A stretch of DNA of 64,000 nucleotides from Pseudorasbora parva (Eukaryota; Chordata; Actinopteri; Cypriniformes; Gobionidae): NCBI RefSeq assembly GCF_024679245.1, contig NC_090185.1:29448670-29512669 (forward strand). Reading direction: 5' to 3'. Every line of letters starts with the position of its first letter. The stretch's first letter is position 1. Below the pieces are notes generated by a model. That model had not been told where the DNA came from, did no database searches, and saw only the letters and a list, made by a program, of their open reading frames with translations. The translations under genes were made by a program, and so were the position numbers. Below are positions 56,112-64,000 of the stretch, one piece after another.

Positions 56112-57110
56112 AGGAGGGTCTCTCGGCCGAGGTCGTTGAGACCATCCTTCACTCCAGAGCTCCGTCCACGAGGAAGCTGTACGCTTTGAAATGGAAACTT
56201 TTCTCAGCATGGTGCAGAGAACGCCAGTGGGACCCAGTTAACTGCCCGGTTGGTACAGTGCTGGAGTTCCTGCAGGCAAGGTTCTCGGCAGGGTTGACCC
56301 CCTCCACAATAAAGGTGTACGTGGCGGCCTGGGGTGCCTTCCACGTCCCTTTGGGTGGAGTGTCTTTGGGAAGACACCCTCTTATTACACGTTTCCTCCG
56401 TGGTACCTTAAGGTTGAGGCCGGCTATGCACTCGAGGGTCCCAGCATGGGACTTGGCCTTTGTCTTGCGGGGCTTGTCTGAGCCTCCGTCTGAACCCTTA
56501 GAGGAGGTTTCGGATAAGTTCCTCACCCTCAAAACTATCTTTCTTTTGGCCATATCATCTCGCAAGGAATAGGAGATATTCAGTCCCTGTCGGTTGGGCC
56601 CTCATGCCTAGAGTTTGCGCCTGGGATGGTAAAGGCTTTTCTGCATCCCAGACCGGGTTATGTCCCCAAGGTTCCTACGAGCCCACGGGGCCCCATAACT
56701 CTCCAAGCCTTCTGTCCTCCTCCTTTCACGACGTCAGACCAGAAAACACTAAATCTGCTGTGCCCTGTTAGGGCGTTAGACACGAATGTCCACAGAGCTG
56801 TCTTGTGGAGAAAGACCGATCAATTGTTCGTCTGTTTCGGAGCCCCTAAGGGGGGGCTCCAGTGTCTAAGCAGAGAATGAGCAAGTGGGTGGTCGAGGCC
56901 ATTTCACTTGCTTATGAGGCGGCCGGGCAGCCATCTCCACTGGCTGTCCGGGCGCACTCTACCAGGGGTATGGCTGCTTCTAAAGCACTTTTGTCGGGGG
57001 CTTCCCTCCAAGATATCTGTAATGCGGCAGGCTGGTCTTCGCCGCTAACTTTCGTCAGATTCTACGAGTTAGATTTGGCATCTACTGTTGGGGCGCAGGT
57101 ACTCTCGTAA
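56112..57110 (+). pseudogene. DIRS tyrosine recombinase, frameshifted at the first catalytic Arg
   Basis: The N-terminal half is open (RAPSTRKLYALKWKLFSAWC; FLQARFSAGLTPSTIKVYVA). It breaks at about 56562, where SSRKE and a stop replace the block that carries the first catalytic Arg. The frame continues elsewhere (56626-56880, VKAFLHPRPGYVPKVPTSPR) and shifts again to 56862-57110, which keeps H-x-x-R (AHSTRGMAASKALL), GWSSPLTF and the nucleophile Tyr (FVRFYEL). It would integrate the cDNA circle if intact. Confidence 0.83.
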
Positions 57111-57170
57111 TCGTGTGCGCTTCGGCTTCACACATACGAGGCACTTGGTCCCATGGCGATGTGGGTATAA

Positions 57171-57270
57171 GCGTTCTCACAGCGTTTCGACGCAGCTCGA
57201 GTTCCCCGAAAGGGAACGTCTCGGTTACGTATGTAACCCTAGTTCCCTGAGGGAACGAGACGCTGCGTCG
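57171..57270. repeat. DIRS internal complementary region
   Basis: 57171-57217 is complementary to the extreme left end, and 57218-57270 to the extreme right end. The junction reads GGGAAC|GTCTCGG. This is diagnostic of DIRS replication through a circle. Confidence 0.9.
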
Positions 57271-57317
57271 CCCTGCCATACTCCCGGCGTGCCCGTGATC
57301 ACTTACTTCAGGCTTTA

Positions 57318-57519
57318 TCAGAAGCTAGTTCCTGTTTGTGTTCGCGGACCTTTTATAGTCTCCGGTCGATGACGTGATGACGTCGCCGACGATCGATCTC
57401 CCGATGGATTGGTTCTACACGCGCTTCACGACGCATTAACGCAGAGGCGTTCTCACAGCGTTTCGACGCAGCGTCTCGTTCCCTCAGGGAACTAGGGTTA
57501 CATACGTAACCGAGACGTT
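57318..57519 (-). repeat. DIRS right inverted terminal repeat
   Basis: Inverted copy of the left end with an inward-facing TATAAAA (CTTTTATAGTC on the plus strand). It could drive antisense transcription into the element. Confidence 0.85.
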
Positions 57520-57944
57520 TTCCCCGTTTACATGCAAACCAGTAAACGGACAACATAAGTTAACCGCGGTTACATTACTATTTATAAACCGGTTATTTCC
57601 TTTTAGTGCCGTCAAAAATAATAATGTCCATATCTGACTCTGAGTTTTTCAAATGTTATGTCAGTTGTGATATTAAATAAAGTTTTGACTGAACCTCTTC
57701 TAGGCTACTTCTGCTGCATGAGAAGAGAACACCTCTTTACAATTTTCTGGGTCTTAAACGAGTCTGCGTTTATGATATATGTTCTTTTTTCATGCAAACG
57801 CTAGCTCGCTCTGTCTGAATGCATTTAAATCTGCTCTAAGTTTGCGTTTTTGTCACCTATCACACATGCGCACTTCAATAAGCTGACAGAAAGCAGGTTA
57901 ATGCGTTTACATGCAGCACGAAATCGAGGTAAGAAGCAAAAAAC
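57520..57944. other. Spacer between the two DIRS elements
   Basis: Contains GTTTACATGCAAACCAGTAA and, inverted in sense, GCGTTTACATGCAGCACG. The same kind of text flanks both DIRS elements at about 52362-52420 and 62740-62865, so both may have landed in an older repeat. Confidence 0.45.
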
Positions 57945-58201
57945 GGCCCCGGTTACGTATGTAACCTTAGTTCCCTGAGAACAGGGAACGAGACGCTGCG
58001 TCAGCTGACGCTATGGGGAACGCCTTCAGCGTGACAGGTGTCTGAAATCGCTATCAAATCACAATCCTACTGACCGTCGGCAGCTGGTGATGTCATCACC
58101 GTGCGACCAGGAAGTATAAAAAGGCACCGTGCCAACATGACAACATCCGCTTCGTCTGAAGGGACTGTGGGCAGGCACACCTTGAAGCATGGCCATGTGA
58201 C

Positions 58202-58309
58202 GCAGCGTCTCGTTCCCTGTTCTCAGGGAACTAAGGTTACATACGTAACCGGGGACGTTCCCTTTCGAAAGGGAACTCGCGCTGCGTCAGCTGACGCTAT
58301 GGGGAACGA
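58202..58309. repeat. Internal complementary region of the second DIRS-like element
   Basis: The two halves meet at GGGGAC|GTTCCC. Each half is the complement of one terminus, with a single visible difference at the left boundary. Confidence 0.88.
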
Positions 58310-58889
58310 TATACCCACGCCGCCATGCTGAGGGGAGTGCACGCCCCTTACTGGCAGTGAGAACTGCCTGGACGAGTGTTCGCGGAAAGTCTGAACCACT
58401 CCCCCTCTAGCCACACAGGCTGCCAGTGACATCATTCCCTACGGTCATAGCCCAAGCTATGTGCCTAAGAGAGAACCTAAACAAGTTTTAACTGAGGTTT
58501 CCTACTCTCGGCTTGCTCGAGGGCCTGGGACCTACTACTTCCGAAGGAAGGAGTCCCTTAAGGGAATGTGGCTAGGGGACCCGAGGGCGCCACCAGCCGT
58601 CACTAATTCGGGAAAAACCTTCACCGAATGCCACCAGGGAGGCCTCACCTGGCATCACTTCTGTGGGACACCCCAGCTTGGCCAACCCTGTCTGTCAGAA
58701 CAGAGCCTCCGGACATCGCTCTTACTTATGAGCATCCAGACTGAGGGACTGCAAACTGGCAATGTCCTCCTCAGACCGGAACTCGGAGACGGGAATCCTG
58801 GAGAGCAGTACTCAGCTTAGTGCTTCTTACTTTTGCCATCGAGGGGAGTCTCTTCTGCTCGATCCTAGGATCTACTGAGCACATTTATT

Positions 58890-60270
58890 ACAGGGGTGCT
58901 CAGGAGGCCTAAAAAAGGCCTATGGACTGATCTACCCGGGAGGCCCGAGGGGGGGCCTGCCCGTCTGACCAGACTCAAGCGGCCGTAAGCTCGCAGACGA
59001 CCCTCAATGAGGGGAGCTCTTAAGCCAGCTTGGTAGGTAACCCATGCTGTAGGCTAGCCAGTCCCTTTCCTGAAGGGACTGCGCAGCAGAAACAGAGTCT
59101 CGTTGTGCTAGGGCATGAGCCCGCCCTTGAGTTATACCGGCGCAGGCCGGGACCCACTGGCGGGCAGCCGCTAGCTGTCAGCCCAAAGCCAGTTATACGT
59201 TCCCGTTCCAAGGAACCGTTTCCCCTTCAGGGAGGCTATGAGGCGCCTCCACCCAGCACCGTTAGTGTTAGCTGTTTGCTGTTAGCTGTTAAAAGCCGCA
59301 GGAAGGTGGCTTTACTGGTTCCTCAGGGGGCTCATGAGGCTATAACGCCAGAAGCCACCCACGCTAATGGCTAGCGTGTCACCGAGACCTTGGTCCGGGA
59401 ATCCTCTCCCAAAAAGGCCCAAAGAGGCCTGACAGCATAATACACTGGCCTAATGAGCGTCCCAGCTCGGGGCTCACCCTCAGGCGGCCTGCAGGCAGGT
59501 GGCTTTACTGGTTCCTCAGGGGGCTCATGAGGCTATAGCGCCAGAAGCCACCCATGCTAATAGCTAGCTTGTCACCGAGACCTGGTCCGGGAATCCCTCC
59601 CCAAAAAGGCCAAAAGAGGCCTGGACAGCATAATACACTGGGCCTACCGAGCGTCCCAGCTCGGGGGCTCACCCTCAGGCGGCCTAGAGCGGCCTTCTTC
59701 CTGCCAGCCAACGTGCAAACTGTTGGGAGCTGTTGTGTTCCCGGGGCTCGCCTCCAGGGAAGGCCTGTTTGATGCCTACGTACAATCCGGTCTTTTTAGG
59801 GCGGCCCGGAGAGGCCTATTGCCGAATGGCAGTTCCCTATTAGATTGGTGACATACGGTGCTAATCCGATGGCAAATCCCACCGGAAACCCCGCAGGGCC
59901 GGGAAACGACCATAGGACGGCCTGAAGCGGCCCGTCCCTGATAGCAGACTATGCTAGCCGCCTGGCTAGCACCCGCACACTGTTGCAAGACCTGGAACCG
60001 GGGCTCACCCTACAGGCGGCCTCAAGCGGCCTAGATCCTGTCAACCAATGGTCGGAACCCTAGGTCACCCCCTCAGGGGACGCCATGTGAGGCGTGCTGA
60101 AACTCAGCGAGCCCTTAAAGTCGGGCTGACAGTGGCTGTCTGCTGGCTGATGAGGACTGGGTATCCAGTCACTACCTGGGGACTCATCCCCAGGGAGGCC
60201 GTTAGGGGCCTACTTATGACGAGGTTTCTGCTGCAGCTCACCTGCAGGGAGGCCTACTGAGGCCTACCAC
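58890..60270. repeat. Array of spaced GGCCT pairs
   Basis: About ten or eleven occurrences of RGGCCY, 4-7 bases, RGGCCT, for example near 58905, 58940, 59412, 59613, 59680, 59803, 59923, 60017, 60197 and 60251. Spacing is irregular, in GC-rich non-coding DNA. Confidence 0.7.
59298..59685. repeat. ~193-bp tandem duplication
   Basis: 59298-59490 and 59491-59685 are near-identical, sharing GGCTTTACTGGTTCCTCAGG, AGCATAATACACTGG and CTCACCCTCAGGCGGCCT. Confidence 0.92.
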
Positions 60271-61823
60271 CTGACCCAGAGTTAACTGCCCGGACTGCCT
60301 CAGCTGGCGTGTCCCGCCAGCCAGCCTTCTATAGTCGGTCCGCCCCAGCGGCCCATAGCAGCCTTCTGCGACGGCGCAGTCTCTCAGGCAGCGCCTACCA
60401 GCGTGGACCTAAAACACAATGCCCACAGCAGTGCACTCAGCATAAAACGCCTTGAACCCTCTAAAGCGAGGGGAGTACAACTTACGCCACCTGCCTCCAG
60501 GGCGGCCGTCTGATCGTCCAGCGGTCCGCCGTCCGCGCAAGGGCGTCAGCCGTGACAGTGTTTCGACTCCAGGGGAGCATCCTACCAACCGATGCTTTCA
60601 GATGGTTGCGAAGTACAGCTCGACCCGAGCCTAAAAGGTGAAGCAGAAGACACAGAGCAAAAAGTGAAAGATATTGAACACACACATCCGGCCATTTCCT
60701 GAACCAAGCTGGGGGGCCGCCCAGAAGTGGCGGCCGCACTAGCTCTGGGGGGCGGGGCTAGCAAAACCAGTCTGACTGCGCACCGCGAAGAGACGCCTAC
60801 CCCGTCCCCACGACCACTGGCTGAGTCGCGATTCATTCTGCTATACACCTTTTTGCATTAATAACAACCCCCAAATGCAGAAGGGGGGTGGGCATTGGCC
60901 GGACGACCCTACTACGGGGAGGCCGGGTAGGGATACAAAGCTCCTGCGGGGATACCGACAGGAGCCCGGGGCAACTGCCAGGGCGATATGCCACCGCGAG
61001 ACGCCACCGTCATCCCATCAACAGCCTAGGCCAACCTGATGCACTAGCATCGGTCTGATAATCCCACAACAACGGCCCTAAAAAGGACTGGGACAGACCT
61101 TACTGCAGTTCATGCGCTAGCCTAACCTCACAAATTCATCTAGGTATTTCACTAGCAGAGGTGCCAAACGGTACCCAGAGTGGCTACGGCTAAAAACGTT
61201 CGCCAGGAGAACATACGTTAGTTTATATCGCCGCTACATGCCCGCGGCATGTGCGGAGGCCTCAACTGCTCATATTACACATATCCAGAAGAGAAAACAG
61301 CCTTATAAACTACTGTTGCTACACTAGCAAACATACAGCCTACATAAACACACTGTGTTTATCCTAAACATCGTTCTAGCCACCTTTACCGGGGAACTAC
61401 AGGCCCACTTCTCCAACTGTTACACTTCTCTTCATCTTTTGTAGACAAAATATCCCTCAGGGAAGCATAGAGTCCAACATACGGCAAAAAAAGAAGAATG
61501 TTTGCCCTAAAAAGGGGACTCACCCGCTGTTTTCAGTGCCTCATCGCTTCATGTAACATGCATGCTTCGGCGCACTAACCTGAGGGCGGGGGCGCTTAAT
61601 TCTCACGTGTAAGGCCGATCGGAGGCGGCCGCGAATCCGCTTTTCCCAGAAACGATGCACTGTGTGCGGGCAGAGCACACACCGGCCTGGCAGGGCTTTC
61701 GTCAGAGTCTCACCTCCGCTCATCATCAGCCCGCGCGGCCCTGGTGTAAAGCGCGCCCGGGGAGAAAAAAGAAAACACAGAACAACAAAGGAGGGGACAC
61801 AACATCACTTCAGATGGGAGGAG
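60271..61823. other. GC-rich interior of second DIRS-like element, nothing coding
   Basis: Open frames occur on both strands because of high GC, but none shows domain motifs or a consistent codon pattern. An A-rich oligopurine stretch occurs at 61765-61790. Confidence 0.5.
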
Positions 61824-61970
61824 GCAACAGGAGGAGGGACATCGGGAAGAAGATCCGCTTCCAGCGCCCAAAGCGAGGTGGTGAGTCTCCGCCCCGAGGG
61901 CGCGGAGACTCACCACCTCGCTTTGGGCGCTGGAAGCGGATCTTCTCCCCGATGTCCCTCCTCCTGTTGC
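61824..61970. repeat. 69-bp inverted repeat with 9-nt loop
   Basis: Arms 61824-61892 and 61902-61970 with one mismatch (GGGAAG versus GGGGAG). The loop is CCCGAGGGC. Arms contain GATCCGCTTCCAGCGCCCAA. Confidence 0.95.
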
Positions 61971-62029
61971 GGGTGTCCCGCCTCTTCCACGTCCTACTCC
62001 TCCACGGAGGGGGCGCACGAGAGGCCACG

Positions 62030-62530
62030 CTACTGCGTTGGCCCATTTATTTTATATATATACATTTTTTGATGATCCTCAGATCTTGATGGGCCAGGGA
62101 CACCCTCCTGCCTGGGCGCCGTCCGCGGAATACACGTTCTATACGCCGCTGAGCGCGCCCTCGCCTCTCTGAACTTTCCCACCACCGCCTCGACGGAGGT
62201 GCCGAAAAGCCCAGAGGGCGAGACCGGGGCATCGAGGAGAAAAGCCTTTTCTTTCACCCGATGCCCACCAAGTTTATCCACCGATGCCTCTCCGTGGCGA
62301 CCCTAGCCGCCATCGACCGTCCGATGGCGACTGCTATGTTGTTTGGCCGCCCAGAGAGAGAGATCCGTGGTGCGCCACTCAGCCATCGCATCCAACTGGA
62401 AAAGCACGGGCTGACGAAAAGGAGGAGTCTCCATCCGACTCCTCCTCCGTCCGCCTGCTCTCGCTCCCTTCACTTTGCGTGTGCACTTCATTCCACTTTA
62501 GAAAGACTTTCTAGCGAACCAGACAAAACA
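62030..62530 (-). pseudogene. DIRS-like Gag fragment
   Basis: The minus-strand frame reads ...QLDAMAEWRTTDLSLWAAKQ, then after a frame change LGGHRVKEKAFLLDAPVSPS, GLFGTSVEAVVGKFREARAR and a Glu/Asp-rich stretch. This is the C-terminal Gag region of fish DIRS elements. It is the only recognisable protein piece in the 4.8-kb element and lies just inside its 5' terminal repeat. Frameshifted. Confidence 0.68.
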
Positions 62531-62724
62531 GTCCCTGAAGACGAAAGGATGTTGTCATGTTGGCACGGTGCCTTTTTATACTTCCTGGTCGCACGGTGAT
62601 GACATCACCAGATGCCGACGGTCAGTAGGATTGTGATTTGATAGCGATTTCAGACACCTGTCACGCTGAAGGCGTTCCCCATAGCGTCAGCTGACGCAGC
62701 GCGAGTTCCCTTTCGAAAGGGAAC

Positions 62725-64000
62725 TACCTGTTCCGACCGGTTTATGCTTACACCTTTTATGACATTACGCCGATAAAAGAAAACGGGTTACCGCATTTAC
62801 ATGACCATGTTCATTGTCGGTTTATTAGGCATAATCGGCTTAAGAACGTGCATAGTAAACGCAACCATTGTTAGTTACAGACAAATTGTAAAATCCCACA
62901 GAAAGTTCCAAAAGGAACAAAAAGACAATGTATCTGCCACCTGGAATGCCTTGTACATTTACTGAGCAGTGTTCCTAGATCAACAATATTAACAGTTAAA
63001 GAAACAGTCTAAACCAGAACCCCACACCAAACACAAACCACAAACCAGCCCTAAAATCAGAGGAAAATGTATAGTTGATAAAGATGGTGTACAAACCCAA
63101 GCCTAAACCTAATATTGGCCCTAAACCTAACCCTAAAATTTCATTGGTCGATAAGGATGTTTTTTTTAGGACCAACAAGGATGTTGATCCAGGAAGCCTC
63201 ACTCAACAAAAATGGTACGTTGTATTTACTTAACTTTTTTATGTCAACTGGTTCCACGTATCTGGGTTATGTTGAATTTAATTATCATTGTTTATTTTAG
63301 TAAGCGTAAGTTTTTATTTTTTTACATGAGGTTAATTCAGTGCCTTTTAGTTGAATCAGGTTAGCATTCTTAATTTTGTCCAAAACTATTAAGTTCAATT
63401 ATTCTAAAATGAATATCAAACAAAAACCAAAAAAAGTAATCCAATGTAATTACAAATTTACAAATGTTATTTAATAAGAAAACCTTTTACAAAATCTTAT
63501 TGGCTAGCCAGAAGATGGTTTTGTTATCCATCCATGGCATACCCAAAGTAGTTGTTTTTTTATTTTTATTATTATTTTTATGATTAACTGTTTATTGTTT
63601 TTTATTATTAAAACAGCTTTAATTGTTATTAGCAGGTCCTCACCCTGAGCACATGCTCTACACTTCACCACAGTGGTAACCTCCAAAAACACTAACATAA
63701 CACACACTTTTAATGACACACTTAACACACTTTTGCATCAAATAGCACTGTATTTAAACATTTACTTGACAAATTAAGCCCCTTTGCAAAGCATGATGGG
63801 AAGTGCATGTCCAGATTGTTCGGGTTAATTGAATGAATCATGTTATTTGAAAATAAAAACATTAAGTTACGTCAAAGAGTAACGGTTTTATGTCAATATA
63901 ACACGAAGAACCAGAAACCTAATATAATGGTGTTAAATCAATATGAGTTACTTAAATGAAGTGAACAGCATCATGCAATCATTTTTTTGCTCTTTTTGTG
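62725..64000. other. No supported gene
   Basis: Flank of the DIRS-like element, then AT-rich DNA. CCTAAACCTAACCCTAAAAT at 63115 is telomere-like but isolated. TTAACTTTTTTATGTCAAC-type text near 63225 resembles sequence near 18525 and may be a shared MITE family. Confidence 0.45.

Larger units (their letters stand above)
52427..57519 (+). mobile_element. DIRS-type tyrosine-recombinase retrotransposon, complete structure, disabled
   Basis: Inverted terminal repeats (about 52427-52595 and 57318-57519) flank gag, RT-RNase H and a tyrosine recombinase on the plus strand. An internal complementary region at 57171-57270 is the exact complement of the left end (to 57217) joined to the complement of the right end. 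In DIRS elements this region templates completion of a circular cDNA. GTT lies at both outer ends, matching the circle-junction trinucleotide, and no longer target duplication is seen. A TATAAAA in each terminal repeat faces inward. All genes carry frameshifts or stops. Confidence 0.88.
57945..62724 (-). mobile_element. Second DIRS-like element, non-autonomous, opposite orientation
   Basis: Inverted terminal repeats at about 57945-58170 and 62530-62724 (one mirrored stretch includes TATAAAAAGGCACCGTGCCA). An internal complementary region lies at 58202-58309 beside the left terminus: 58202-58256 complements the left end and 58257-58309 the right end. AAC lies at each outer boundary (GTT in element orientation). 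With the complementary region next to the 3' terminus, as in the 52-57 kb element, the element reads on the minus strand. Only a Gag fragment is coding-like. No RT, RNase H or recombinase was seen in 58.3-62.0 kb. Confidence 0.82.

Noticed and set aside
54953..56565. Long minus-strand frames opposite the DIRS pol (99, 178 and 138 codons)
   Set aside because: Antisense shadows of a GC-rich coding region, without motifs.
54377..56572. 731-codon uninterrupted plus-strand frame as one real protein
   Set aside because: Its middle is out of frame with the conserved RT catalytic box and RNase H, which are read in another frame. Only its two ends are genuine RT and recombinase sequence.
61655..62089. 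Overlapping 100-144 codon frames around the 61.9-kb hairpin
   Set aside because: They arise from the inverted repeat: the same peptide text appears on both strands (RRDIGKKIRFQRPKRGGESP). Not a gene.
52362..62862. An outer 10.5-kb transposon with GGTGCGTTAACATGCAC ends containing both DIRS elements
   Set aside because: The ends are partly similar, but no direct target duplication was found and the text also occurs in the spacer. It is mentioned only as possible older flanking repeat.
63100..63140. Internal telomeric repeat
   Set aside because: Only a few irregular CCTAAA/CCCTAA units, too short and degenerate to call.

Overview
This window looks like a fish nuclear genome, most likely a cyprinid teleost. 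The evidence is a tRNA-Ala-derived SINE with the common fish 3' tail, teleost-type Tc1, hAT, PIF/Harbinger and Kolobok-like DNA transposons, DIRS- and Ngaro-type tyrosine-recombinase retrotransposons, many long TA, GT and CT microsatellites, and spliced immunoglobulin-superfamily receptor genes. No bacterial or viral gene organisation is present. The species call is an inference.

Host genes. One spliced gene can be read completely: a 209-residue type I membrane protein with a single V-set Ig domain (coding exons 7546-7553, 8135-8175, 20391-20717, 20901-21154, + strand). Its 12.2-kb second intron is almost entirely mobile DNA: a full-length Tc1 element, a LINE cut into pieces by later insertions, a fold-back element, and a 6-kb PIF/Harbinger element with its own nested contents. 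Two further copies of the same neighbourhood, at about 23-24.3 kb and 33.9-34.9 kb, are decayed, which indicates tandem duplication followed by gene loss. A second, unrelated Ig V-type receptor pseudogene lies on the minus strand at 36.6-38.2 kb. A small transposon has landed exactly on one of its splice acceptors.

Mobile layer by region. 0.85-1.36 kb: relic of a DIRS-like Gag. 3.75-5.4 kb: fold-back element with 590-bp arms and TTAA target duplications. 8.2-9.8 kb: Tc1-like element with an uninterrupted DD37E transposase. 11.5-12.8 kb: fold-back element with 21-bp subterminal repeats. 13.3-19.35 kb: PIF/Harbinger-like element carrying a broken Myb/SANT gene and an unexplained minus-strand gene-like unit. 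24.3-25.5 kb: Tc1 and Gypsy pieces. 25.6 and 26.9 kb: two perfect palindromic structures. 27.4-32.75 kb: a structurally complete but disabled Ngaro retrotransposon with A1-ORFs-B1-A2-B2 repeats. 39-51.5 kb: a nest of hAT elements, several with perfect 8-bp target duplications, plus BEL/Pao debris. 52.4-57.5 kb: a DIRS element with inverted terminal repeats and an internal complementary region. 57.9-62.7 kb: a second, non-autonomous DIRS-like element in the opposite orientation.

The most unusual observations are: the 88-bp perfect palindrome with no spacer; the pair of opposed DIRS elements with matching circle-junction logic; the transposon that duplicated a splice acceptor; the V-set gene whose 3' splice site sits about 25 bp from a LINE 3' end; the intact DD37E transposase; and the minus-strand gene-like unit nested in the Harbinger element. 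Family names rest on motif recognition alone. No alignment or database search was run.
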